Source: Takakia lepidozioides
Taxonomy: Eukaryota > Streptophyta > Takakiopsida > Takakiales > Takakiaceae
DNA: 64,000 nucleotides
Assembly (NCBI GenBank): GCA_030704615.1
Contig: CM060732.1
Span: forward strand, 52,433,053 to 52,497,052
Reading direction: 5' to 3'
Shown here: positions 9,023 to 20,325 of the stretch, piece by piece
Numbering within the stretch: position 1 is the stretch's first letter
Layout of the letters: each line of letters starts with the position of its first letter
Translations under genes and position numbers: made by a program
Notes under the pieces: generated by a model
What the model was told of the DNA's origin: nothing
Databases searched by the model: none
Seen by the model: only the letters and a program-made list of their open reading frames with translations

Positions 9023-11676
9023 TCACCACCAATTATCCCTACAACACCAACCCATCAAAGTATTGAACAAAGTTTGATTTGTTGCTTCCTCAGACGCTTC
9101 TGTAAGATCTATGATACGGTTTTGCGTTCCCAGATTGAGTTCGGTCATCACGTAAGACTCATCTATGGCTTTCGCTTTCGCCACTGAGCGCACGAAAACG
9201 GGACTAAACTGGAAGGTCATAGAAGGTAGGCCACGGGGAGCTGGATAAGAATGCTTTACCGGTGACCTGATGACGTCGTCAGTGAATGTGCCTGGGGGAA
9301 AAGTGGACTCGGTCAAAACACTCATACTAGCAGATCCAAAAACATGTTGTTCGGAACTCAACAGAAATTCGTCCACAGGGTCCCGGTGAGGCCAGTGCAT
9401 CCGAGTCTGTTGCACAATCCAGGGAACAGACTGGCTGTTAGTCTCCTGGATAGTCTGCTCGGCCATCTGCTGAGTGGGTTTGCCAGTGTGCTGCACAATC
9501 TGCTAAGGGGCAATCTGCTGGCTGGATTCGTCGGTATACTGCACGGGCTGCTGAGGGGCAATCTGCTGGCTGGATTCGTCAGTCTGCTGAGAGGCAATCT
9601 GCTGGCTGGATTTGTCGGTCTGCTGTACAGTCTGCTGAGGGGCAGTCTGGTGGCCATGTTCGCTGGTCTGCTGCACAGTCGGCTGAGGGCAGTTTGTTGG
9701 CCGGTCTCTTCTCTGGTCTGCTGCAAAGTCTGCAAAGTTCGCTACCTGCTCAGTATTGTTTGCACATACTGAGTATGTGTGTGCGGGGCAGTCTGCTGGG
9801 AGTGATCCGGCCTATTACCCGAGACGGTCTGGTGCACATGCTCGGTCTCCATGACTTGGGCAGTCTGCCCACATGTATCGTGGGGAATATGTTGTTCGAC
9901 ATTCTTGTGGCCAGTCTGTTGGACAGTCTCCCGAACTCATTGTAAAGCCAGGACAAGGTCCCTTGCATCTCTGGCAAAAGAGTCGAAAGTAGCCTGCACT
10001 TGCTTGTCTCCCAGATCAACTTGCCCTGCAACACATGTTTATGCAAATGTGAACTTGTAAAAAAGTTGGCAAAAGAAATTGAGCTGAAACACGAAAGTTG
10101 CCCATAACATTTTACCTTCCAAGAGATTTCCGACGAGGCCAATGTCCTTGATTTGCCGGCACAGGCATGCTCCATCGAGATGAACAATGGCGCCGATGCG
10201 GTCTTCAGTTGGGATCCCACACCACAGGAGTTTGAAGACATTGGGATTCTGCAAAACAATGTACTTCAATAATATGTACTCTCGCACGCGATCCACTTTC
10301 GCACGCACTGCAATCGCTTGTAAAGGAGCATCATTGCTAGGTATCCACCAAGCCTAAATGGCCCTACGAATGTAAACACGTTCATCCTGGTACACGGCAG
10401 AGAACTTCGATGTCAGGAACATGGACATGGACTCTATATTCACCTCATGCAGCGGATTGGACTCACAGACCAGCAGACTGTAATGTGCGTACGGAGGGTG
10501 GAGGCAACTAGTAGACTATACCAGTGGACTGGACCAGCGGACTGACAAACGGACTCAGTAAGTAATGCAGCGATATAAAACAGACTAACTGACGAGCGGA
10601 GTGAGCCAACGGACTGAGGAGAGAACGCAGCGGACTGACCAGACTGAATAGGCAACGTGACCCCGATGATGGACTCAAATAGCACAGAGAACAGACTGGG
10701 CGGTCAGACTGACCATTACCTCCTCTACTTCATCATCGCCATCTTCATCTTCAAAGCTGTTCAACCAGTTCTGTTCCGCCTGTCGGATGAATGTGCGTAG
10801 CAGACCTGACTTGGCAACTCTGTAGAAATAATGGAAGAAGTCTGGATCCCCAATTGGTGGGCACTCTGGTGGGAAAAGCCCAAAGTCAACGAGGCGCAAT
10901 GTGCTAGGGCAGACTGGCACTTCAGTGCTCTGTTGAGTTTTTGGTTTTTACCCTAAACCGATGGCATGGGTCGCGATATTTGTGCGAGTCTGCTGCCGAG
11001 TCTGGTCAGGCAAGTCAATGTCCACTGGACTTGTCACCCCTTCCAGGCCCTGAGCAGATTCACTTTCAGTATCAGTATTGATGGTGTGGGTCTGCCGTCT
11101 AGGACGGGGTTCAGTCTGTTGCGTGGATTTTGCCCTTGCCTCGCGAGCAGACCTTGCAGCCTTTTCCTTTTTTTGCCTCTTTTTTTTTTGGGCCCCATCA
11201 CTCAATTTACGTTTTCTGGGAGCGTCCGGCATTCCATGCACTTGCAAATCCTCCATTGACGGGCCACCACAATGGACGCCATACCGTGCGCGCACTTCGT
11301 CTAATTCCAAAGTGCGGGGGTCAAGCACTGATCCGCGCAAGCACATTGTGGCCTCTTTGACAATCGACATTTCTTTCAGTATCGGCCAAGCAAGTGAAAT
11401 CGTGGAATTGCAACAGTCTCCTTGCAAACCCGTGTCAACACAATGCCGATTTAGTTGGATTTTGTCCTTGATTACCTCTTCACAGAAGGGACAGAAGAGC
11501 TTGTCCTTCTGCCAATTTGAGTTTTTGGGCTTCCGGGCGCGGAGGTCTACAAATGCTTCCACTATTTTATGATCAAACTCGTCTGGTGAGTACCAGTACC
11601 TTCGCTCCTTCTTCAGTTTGGTTTGGTGCACAAAATCCACCCAGTCCGCTCCACCCTTTTCACAAGCATCCTCCAT
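9023..11676 (-). pseudogene. Unknown gene: zinc-finger/basic N-terminal part and Gln-Thr-rich C-terminal part, with in-frame stops
   Basis: Starting at the ATG at 11676, one minus-strand frame runs to about 10720 with a single TAA at 10948-10950. It contains a likely zinc knuckle (LFCPFCEEVIKDKIQLNRHC), a Lys/Arg-rich nuclear-signal stretch (KKKRQKKEK), then FGLFPPECPP and an acidic DEDGDDEVEE. Downstream fragments at about 10310-10110 and 10040-9955, and a final segment 9735-9023, are Gln/Thr-rich and end in NTLMGWCCRDNWW. The last segment is broken by a TAG at 9503-9505 where its repeat neighbours have CAG. Exon joins between 10.7 and 9.9 kb are unclear. The zinc knuckle plus transposon surroundings suggest a transposon-derived protein, but I do not recognise it. 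An upstream AG (CTGCAG) 2 bases before the ATG suggests a 5' exon. Confidence 0.4.
9490..9700 (-). repeat. In-frame tandem repeat, 36/48-bp units
   Basis: Units beginning CTGCTGAGGGGCAATCTG on the + strand repeat at steps of 48, 36 and 48 bases. All are multiples of 12, so the minus-strand frame keeps Gln-rich repeats (APQQTVQQTDKSSQQI style). It forms the 3' coding part of the unknown gene at 9023-11676. Confidence 0.65.
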
Positions 11677-13570
11677 CGCTGCAGAATGAAACGAAGGTGC
11701 AAGGACAATGAGCGATAGAGCGACAGATAGAAGTCCTATGAAAAGACTCCCCCTAAGCAAGAAGAAGACACAGAATGGAATGGAAACACCGCAGCAAGTG
11801 AGAACCTCACCGAGCCGATGAACTTCGAGTTGTTAAGAAGACGGGCGTGTGTGCGACGCTTCGCGGCTCACCGCGACTCTCCACACCTGGGGAAGAACGG
11901 TCGTCTTTCGTTACGGTGATGGAAACGCAAAGAGGAAAACAAAACTGTGCAAAACTGTGCGAAGAAACAGACGCCAAGAGAATGGAGTCGATCGCACAGG
12001 GAACATGAGAAGAAAGTAGAAGTAGAAGGGGGAAAGCGGGCATGGCACTGCCAACGTGGCGCGATCTCACAGGCGCCAACTATCCGCCGTCATCGCATTG
12101 AATACGTCCACCGAACGAACGCATCGTACTAAATTCATCCACGGTCCTCGCAAGTGCAGCAGACTCATTTCCCATCGGGCCGAGAGTCCACCGAACCGCC
12201 AGTCCAGCGGACTATTCGCTTTGTTGAGGCGAAGCGACTTCATATTGGAGGCACTTCCCTGCCAGCGGAATGAGAAAAAAGAAAGGGAGAACAGGAAAGT
12301 CGAACACACCCATTGCGAACAGACTCGCGGCACAACAGACTGATGCATGCACAGTCCAACAAACTGATATCCATAGAGGAGAACTGTCCAGCAGATGGAC
12401 GTTTCGCTAGATTGGCGGGAGAACAAGCCAAAAGACTGACCGGAGGGAAAATAAAAAGTCAAACAGACTTAGTGCAACAGACTTCCGACACAACAAACTG
12501 ACAAATTCACAAGTGCAACAGACTGATATCCCAACAGACGGACTTCCAGCAGACCGCCTCCAAACTGACTATTATGCACGCGATAAGCGGAATATCCGGA
12601 GCACTGACGGGCCAGCGGACCCACTGTGAGCAGACTCGCGACACAACGGACCTCAAACATCCACGCGCATTTGCAGATGAAATTGTCTCAGACATCTGCA
12701 TTCAGCAAGTGCGTGTGGATATGTGAGGACCTTACTGGATGGTGTTCCGTGACGACTCGAATTGCTTTTTTATGCTGCCATCCCTTATATAATACCATGT
12801 GGATCCATCACAAAGCTGGGTTTCTTCAGATTCTCCACCATTTTCCACAACTTATACACGACGGATGCAAGCCGCTATACTTGGTCACATAAACAGTCCC
12901 ATCGTCTGATACGAAATCTGCAATACACGCCCCCATGTGCATACGCTTCCACCATTTTCGCGCCTATGTTACCCATGGGTTCCTTTAACGAACTAAACTT
13001 GTGAAGGCTCTCATGAGGGATGCAGTACGAAGAGGCTAAACGTATCATGACGGATCACAAGCAGAGGACGTTATCGACGACAGATGTCCGCCTTTTCCAT
13101 ATTTATGACATAGAACCAAACCATATAACGAAGGTTCCCGAAAGCACAACAAGAAGGCAAAAATAGTGGATGCATATGCACGATGGTGGCTGTAATGCCG
13201 AGACAGTCCTCTCATGTTCAAGCACACGCTTCATCATCATCATGAACATCGCGCGCAAAAGAGGAACAGTCGCGTGCATGGAAACGCCTACCTCAACATC
13301 GGACAACAAACAGCCGTCAAAAGAGAGCGGCCGGGATTTGGTGGGAAGATCATTGCCATTTTCGCAGCCCTAAAAATAGAGGGCTCGGATGGGTTATGGG
13401 AATGGACGGTGGCGATCCTGCGCCGTCAACGGACTGGATAGCAGCGGACTGGCCAGCGGGCTAGCGGCAGACTGGGGGACTGGCAGACTGCTGGGCAGCC
13501 GACTGGCCAGCAGCGGACTGGCAGACTGGAGGGCAGCGGACTCATGGGCGGGGGACTGGCCGCGCGGCGG
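10440..13570 (+). repeat. Field of dispersed CAGACTG/CGGACTG words
   Basis: Short words such as CAGCGGACTG, AACAGACTG and CAGACTGG recur at irregular 8-30 base steps, densest at 10455-10700, 12180-12660 and 13425-13560. Between 9400 and 9960 the same word lies in the opposite orientation (CAGTCTG on the + strand). The units have no fixed period, so this is not an ordinary satellite. The 13425-13700 part is also strongly GC-rich. Confidence 0.6.
11677..13400. other. No gene seen between the unknown minus-strand gene and the Qa-SNARE promoter
   Basis: No ORF with recognisable protein in about 1.7 kb. It contains part of the CAGACTG word field and a short direct repeat CAAAACTGTG at about 11940-11960. 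It probably includes the 5' exon/promoter of the minus-strand gene. Confidence 0.3.
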
Positions 13571-13804
13571 ACGGGGGCGCGGGCGCGGTTGCTGCAGCCG
13601 CGTCCGCGGCTGGGCGACCGCGTGCAGCGGCGGGCGGGTGGCGGGGAGTCGGGCGTCCCTGCGCGGGGCCCACCGGCCACATCGCGTGCCCATTGAAGAC
13701 CCTATTATCTTAAAATGAGAGGCATTTTTTACCCGGTGTGCTAAAAAAAAAAAAAAAAGTGGTTGAAGTGGTCGCTTATAAAACAATTGTACATGACGTG
13801 GCGC

Positions 13805-13905
13805 CACGTGAGGTGTGGATCGGTCGGGAACTCAGTGGGATCGTTTGAGCGGGAACAAATTCCATGTTGATGCAGTCACAGCATTCCACGTGTATACGAC
13901 ACGTG
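13805..13905 (+). promoter_or_regulatory. Three G-boxes upstream of the Qa-SNARE gene
   Basis: CACGTG occurs at 13805-13810 (in GCCACGTGA), 13887-13892 (CCACGTGTA) and 13900-13905 (ACACGTGTC), 300-400 bases before the start codon at 14207. G-boxes/ABRE-like ACGT cores bind bZIP and bHLH factors in plants, so light, ABA or stress control is plausible. The motifs are seen; the regulation is inferred. Confidence 0.5.
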
Positions 13906-14206
13906 TCGTGTCGGGTATGCTTCGTAAGGGTAAATCCGGCGCTTTTACTGGCGTGGTAGATTAGCCGCCGAGGTGGCCTTGGAAGGGACGCTGGCAGAAG
14001 AGGAGGAAGCGGAGCAAGCAGGCGGGCTATGGCGCACTTGGCTGTGGGATCCCTCACACACGCACCGTGCTTTGGCTGCGTGCAGGCCACGAGCAAGGTG
14101 TTGAGAAGGATCTGAAGAGAGGAAGGCGAGTGCAGGATTTTTGATAGCAGTAGAGGCAGGCTGTGTACGACGGCCGGTTGGAGGATCGCAAGCAGGGACG
14201 CAAGCG

Positions 14207-17200
14207 ATGAGTTTTCAGGACATCGAGGCCGGCCTGGGCCCGCCTTTTAGTCGTGAGAGAAGACAGCAGGATCCCACGCAGGCCTTAGCAGCGGGCGTGT
14301 TTCAGATCAACACTGCCGTTTCTTCGTTCAAGCGCCTGGTCAACACCCTTGGCACCCCCAAAGACACTCAGGCCCTGCGAGAGAAGTTGTATGTGCTCTC
14401 CTGTTGATCCTCGTTTTCCTCCTTTCTTGCACCCGATAGAAGTCTACCCCTGTGGCCTCGTAATCTCTTCTTTGATGTTATTTGCATATCAGCAACTCTC
14501 GCCCGCTTTCGGGTTGATCGTTGTGCCCCGTGCAAAGTGCAAAGAAAATAACAAACGGAAGCGTTACCCTTGGATTCTCACGGGGGAAGACTTTGTTTAG
14601 CATATTTGTCATTGGTTTGATTTCGAATTTGGAAGTGCATTCCGTTCAAATTTGGTTGGCTATAAAATTACGGTATAGAATGTGGATCGTGATGCAGAGG
14701 TAATTACAACAGAGAGTGAAGAGTTGTAGATAAAACTGGAATCAGGGCTTGGATGGTCACATTTTCTGGAAGGTAGGGGTAAGCAAGGGTGTTCGCAGCA
14801 GTATGCTGTTGGCTGGAAATAAGTTTGACAACGGCAGTGCGATGACTTCAAATTTAATGTCGTGTGCTACTGATTGATTCTGCATAGCCGCATGATAGTA
14901 GATGTAGTGGCTCGCCGAACTATTGACAAGGGACTCCCCTTCCTATTATTGCAGCTCGGTAGGCCTACTCTTCGTTTGACAAACACTTCTATTTAGAATC
15001 TAAGAGTTAGATGATCTGTGTAATTAGCTTCAACTAGCTTTGAAGATGGACAGAATCTTCTCATTTCTACATTTCTGCATTCAAACACCATTTTGGTTGA
15101 AGGTTACTTAGCATTCTCAAGGGACTGATGTGGCTGTCCGAAACTGAAATCCAGTTAGCATGCAATAGATCCACCCTGGGCAAGCGTGAAACTTGTGGGT
15201 TCTTGGGGCTGCCACATACCTATCATGGGTCTGGGCCTTGATTGGGTGTGCCCTGCAAGCCAAAGTGCACAGTTTCCTGTTGTGCATCGTAGCAGTTTTG
15301 GTAGTTGATCAATGCGGTGCTGGAGTTCTGGGCTGTTTATTAGGACCCCTGTGACTTCATGTATTGACTAGTAGCCCCACTTTGCATTGCAGTGCAATGC
15401 AATCCAGCTATCCTCGTAATTGAACTGTGGCCACTTGGGATGTGGCTGAATATGTGGAACTGTCATTGAGTCAGTTGGTTGTAGGTGTATATGAGTTGAA
15501 AGATGTGTTGTGTGAAAGGTCAGCCCTTCTGCAGATAGTCAATCTCATGTGTGTTAGATTTCTTGTTGGATGGACGGGGAGGCGTACAGACATGTTAACA
15601 GCTCAAAGGTTGATTATTTTGCTTCATGTGGTTGGAGGGCAATGCAGGCACAAGACACGACAACACATAGGCCAGTTGGCTAAGGACACAGCGGCAAAAT
15701 TGAAGAACGCAAGTGATACTGACCATCTCACTCCAGTCAGTGTAAGTGCAGTTCTTAACTGTGCAGATTAGTTGCATTTTGCATGCCTTTATACCATTGT
15801 GTATTGGGTCAAGGTGCTGTTTAGGTCATACTAAAGAGCTTCCATGCAACCAGCTCACAGATGCCTGCATGGCTCCTATCATACTTTCATGTTTGGAATT
15901 CAAGCTTTGGGTTCAGCAGTGAAACTTCTGGTGGAGGGCTTACGATACAAGCAAGTAAAATGGACTCCAGGGGTATGATTTTGGTGTTCTGGTGTATTAT
16001 GTGCAGGCTAATAAGAAGGTTAGCGATGCAAAGCTTGCTAAGGACTTCCAAGCAGTGTTGGTTGAGTTTCAGAGTGCTCAGAAAATTTCTCAAGAACGCG
16101 AAAACGTCTATTCTCCTTTTGTTCCTCAAGCAGTTCTGCCCTCCAGGTAAAGCACACCCTCTCCACCCAATGCGTAAGCTCCTTGTACCTCCTTTGAAGG
16201 TCTGAGGACTGTGTTGTATGCTTCTGTTCTGATTACTTAGGCACTAGGCTTTGTGTGAAGGAAACATATTGCAGCAACCTCCAGCTTTCCCAACTGCGAT
16301 ATGCATAAAGAATCTTTGGCACGTTGGCATGTTAACTGTCTTGCTAGAAGGTAGTGCAGTGCACATAAGGGTCATTTACCCTGGCTGGTTGGCTCTCCTG
16401 AAATTGGCAACAGAGGACTGAACAATGTCTTCGTGGTTGAATGTTACAAGTACTTCCGGCAGTCATTTTGCTTCTGTGGTATAGTGTCGGCTATCATCAG
16501 TAACAGGCAGGTGAGGTCTAACGCATATGGGTTGTGACATGTTGCAGTTTTCCCTCAAGTGACCTGAAATTGACTACAGAGGACAGTCAGGAGCAGCGAG
16601 CAGCACTTGTCGAGTATAGACGGTAAGTTCTGCTGTGTAATCATGCACACCTTGACATAGGGATGCAAGTATTGTAGAAGAAGAAACTAAACTATGCAGT
16701 TGAGGCTGTTACATATGGAAGATGGGTACCTCTTTTGGCCATCCTCAGCTGGTTCCTCAAGTAAGTAGAAATGTGAGATGAGGATAGAGGCCATTATCTG
16801 GGAAAATGCAAACAAGAGACATGATTGTAGTCCATTCCGTAGTCCGAAGATCATTTTGTGAGAGACAACTACTGGATCAATTCCTATGTAAACAGAGGGA
16901 TGTTTGCTTGGGTACAGGCAGGATTTGATTCAGTTAGAGAATGAGGCTGTCTTCAATGAGGCTGTTATTGAAGAGCGGGAGCTAGGTATTCGTGAGATAC
17001 AGCAGCAGATTGGTGAAGTCAATGACATCTTCAAGGATTTGGCAGTACTTGTCAATGAGCAGGGTTACATGATAGGTGAGGGTCTTACTGCACCTTTTTC
17101 ATAGTGATGGTAAATGACTTCCCAGTATGCCTACAATTTGTTGAGACGGAGAAGATGGCTGACATGTGCCTTGTTGCTAAGTGCAGATGACATTGGGTCA

Positions 17201-17507
17201 AATATCGAGAGTTCGCATGCAGCCACAGTCCAGGCTAATCGTCAACTTGTCAAAGCAGCATCTAGTCAAAGTCTGTCCAAAGCAGCATCTAGTCAAAAGT
17301 CTGGATCGTCCATGGTAAGCATGTCAGTTTTGGAGACAAAGTGATTTTGATGGAATGCCTTAGTTTTGATGGTGTTGCTCACAATTGAAGCTTTGAGTAA
17401 AGTGAGGTGGTTACAAGGTTGGTATGTGTTGAATGGTGCAGACTTGTCTGTTGCTGGTCATTGTGGGTGTGGCGCTGCTGGTGGTCATCATCATCATGGC
17501 TGCGTGA
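14207..17507 (+). CDS. SYP2-like: Qa-SNARE, SYP2 (vacuolar/prevacuolar syntaxin) family
   Basis: Seven exons with GT/AG borders: 14207-14388, 15648-15741, 16007-16146, 16548-16622, 16918-17075, 17187-17314, 17442-17507. They give 280 residues, the usual syntaxin length. The N-terminal MSFQDIEAGLG followed by QINTAVSSFKRLVNTLGTPKD and the Habc helices (KTRQHIGQLAKDT, DAKLAKDFQAVLVEFQ) are typical of SYP21/SYP22. The SNARE helix (about 185-245) contains IREIQQQIGEVNDIFKDLA and the zero-layer region before VNEQG. A C-terminal anchor (TCLLLVIVGVALLVVIIIM, 260-280) ends the protein. It would act on trafficking to the vacuole by pairing with Qb, Qc and R-SNAREs. A 27-base tandem duplication in exon 6 repeats KAASSQ in the linker before the anchor. 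The start is supported by the conserved N-terminus. Confidence 0.93.
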
Positions 17508-19890
17508 TGCATGCATTCACACTCAGATCCCACTAGTGTATGGCACAGGCTACACATGTATACTGGAGTACACTTTTAAGAGCAAAGCTCATTCGATTTT
17601 TCATGTAGCCTGTGGCTCAGGGGCCGCAGTGTGGTTTGTACAAAACACATGTTTAAACATACTTCGGTTCTGAAAGATTTTGTACGAGAAGGTTTGGGTT
17701 GGTGGAATTTTCTTTTGACACTTTCTGCAGTCTGTCTGACCAACATCCCTACCAGCATATGTAGATTGGATTCTCTCGATTGTAGTGGATTCTCTCCCCC
17801 TATTGTACTTCCAAATCCGGGCCCAGCTCCAGACAAAGTTGAGGAATGTGATTGACATAATATATGGGTAAAATCCCACGCAGATTATGCGAATTGATAG
17901 TTTTCGGTCGACAAGCTGTAGCAGCTGGAAACACAATTTTGAAAGTAGACTCCAATTGTCAATCACAGTTGAACTTAATTTGGTTTGCTTTTATGTCACT
18001 CTGAAGTGCACACACTTGATGTACTCCATGAAGGGAAACATTGACCGGGCCCACTCACAATTTAGGTCTTATGGCCACTTCAGACTACCGACCGAGAAAC
18101 ATCTGAACCAATTTAAAGCAATTTAGTCCAGAATTTAGTCCCTATGTCCATGTTGCAATATTCATATCATAGTGTAAAAAGCCTTGTGACCAAGCTTCCA
18201 GCACCTTTATCTTTCCCATTGGGCATTGCTTCGACATGGCGGTCATGACCATTTCAGAAAATTGTATTTTATTGTTTCAACACTCTTGCAGGGTTCAAGA
18301 ATTGGGTCCTCCAGACCACATGGGTTCCTTTCTTGGTCCCTAGATCAGCAATCTCCCCACATCATGAATGCCACTTCCTACACACCAAGTAATTCCTAAC
18401 TTTCTTGATCTTAGTCATCTAAAGCCATTATGACCAAGAAAATGTTGCCCTCCACCAAGTGGCCACTTCCCAGTCCAATGATGATAACTATGATTTAAAA
18501 AGTAGTCATTTTATAACTTTCATACAAATAGTTAGCATTAGTCCAAATAACTGAGATCAAAGATACTCTGTCAGTGGCACAAACCCTATTAATCAACCCC
18601 AAGACCACAGTCATCTAAAGAACCTTCACCATGAAAGCAAATTTCACAAGGCTTGGTTTCAAAGGGCTTAATCAAACATGCACAAAACAATGTCATAAAT
18701 CGGATTTTGCATCGTTAAAATTGGGCAAGCAATGCAGACATGGCTGTGAAAGTGATGAGCTAAAAAGATGAAGGGGAAGGGCTATGGACTCTGCAGCCTG
18801 TTGTAATAGCTTCACAGGTCCTGGGTGTTGGTTTACACTGAAAGCATGCATGCATACCATCCAACTGGGAATGTTAGAATAGCCCTCAAGGCAGTCTTCC
18901 CAAGGAAAGGGATCAGCACAAACCACTAACTTCCAGAAGAGCTATTGGATGACTTGCAAGTCTGACCCGACTGTGTTGAGGTCAACCAAAAGAGATCACA
19001 CCAAATTGAATGAATGAGTGAAGGCTCTAAGCATGACAAATGAATAAATACATGAAAAAGGCACTGAATGTTTTCTTCTATCTAGAATCACTTCTAGTCT
19101 AGTGCACTCCTACTTCCTCCTCCCTCTTCTGGGTGGCCCACAGTTGATTCACATAATTCAATGATCTGCAGATACCAACACAGATACCATTGCTTATGGC
19201 TCTTGCAGTCTCATGCTCAGTACAACCGGATACAGTCATTTGATCCCCCCTCCTTTTTCATACTGCTCTTCCCGCCAAGAGTGGACTACACAATGTACAC
19301 AGTAAGTAAAAGAATGAATGACTAACTGACAGGCTCCCAACTGGAAATGAAGCCCTAGACCTATCTGACCACCTGTTCTACTATACATCACCACCCATCA
19401 CAATACACATGCAACCCTCTCTGCAACGCCCTCAAGACTGCGAAGCATCTGATGGTGTTCCCTTCAACGCTGCCAAGCCATTCCAAAACGCCCATAGCTA
19501 AGTTAGTCAATGCTGTTCTCTGGTCAAACTCCATCCTTCCAAAAACCTGGCTTTCCCATGCCTGCCCAGTTGTCCACAAATTGATAGAAGTTTCAGCTCT
19601 GAGGAAATACAATTCAACTTTGAAAGCAACACAGATCAACCGCCACCCACTCCACTGACTTCTGTTACCAGACAATCAACTAACCAAGCTCTGCTTGGCC
19701 ATAGCTGGGACTACACACAGCTCTGCAACCACTTCCTCCATTACGACCCCCTTAGACCAAACCCCTGTAATGACTCTCTCCATATACAGTAGTTCCGTCC
19801 GTTCGACCCCCAACTAGGCTATATCCACCCAAAACCCAACATACACAAGAATACAAGACGGTAGGACTGATCGGCCACACAGAATCGGAA
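17508..19890. other. Intergenic, no gene seen
   Basis: About 2.4 kb between the Qa-SNARE and the minus-strand ESSS-like gene. Short ORFs on both strands show no recognisable domain, and the sequence is AT-rich. Part of it must be the SNARE 3' UTR, and the left part of the following gene's later exon(s) may be hidden here. Confidence 0.35.
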
Positions 19891-19958
19891 CAATCAGCCA
19901 ATTTGATAAAGTGTCCGCTCTGACCATCGCACAGACCATTTTGAGGGAAAACCCTCAC

Positions 19959-20325
19959 CTTCATTAACGGCAGTCGGTGCAGGCCATCCCATGGGCACAA
20001 TCATGGCAAACAGCTCCCCTTCGGTGGCTGGTTCTATGGCAGATGCGGACACTGCCTTAGCCTTCTTTTTCTCTTCAGGAGGAACCCAAAAGGATCCGCC
20101 AGGAAGCAGTGGGAGCCAATCCGGGGCGGCCTTTTGAATTCGGAACTCTTTCAAAACCTGCTCCAAGGCCCTGCTGCCACTCTTTTCACCCTCCCCCTCC
20201 GTACTCTCCTCCCACCATGCTACTCCTGAACAGCACCTGCTCCCCACTTGCATCAACGGCGTGGCCTTCTGGACCATGCACCATCTGGGTGCTAAGCACG
20301 CCAAACCCCGTGATACAGCCGCCAT
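19959..20325 (-). CDS. Probable ESSS-type subunit of mitochondrial complex I, first exon
   Basis: A minus-strand exon from the ATG at 20325 to a GTGAGG donor at 19958. Residues 1-35 look like a mitochondrial presequence (Arg-rich, few acids). The core reads LKEFRIQKAAPDWLPLLPGG followed by SFWVPP, the signature I associate with the small plant proteins annotated as ESSS subunit of NADH:ubiquinone oxidoreductase, and then GWPAPTAVNEG, where the family has a GWPSS-type motif. The remaining C-terminal exon was not located with confidence in 19000-19950. The length (122 residues plus a short tail) fits that family. The assignment rests on the APDWLP...WVPP motif alone; otherwise a conserved plant protein of unknown function. 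Confidence 0.5.

Noticed and set aside
9490-9700. CRISPR-like regular repeats
   Set aside because: Repeats are adjacent, coding and vary by multiples of 12; no spacers, and the genome is a plant's.
9344-9772. + strand ORF with hydrophobic LLRGNLLAGFV repeats, resembling a membrane protein
   Set aside because: It is the complement of the tandem CAGACTG-based coding repeat; the minus-strand frame gives a Gln/Thr-rich chain that ends with non-repeat sequence.
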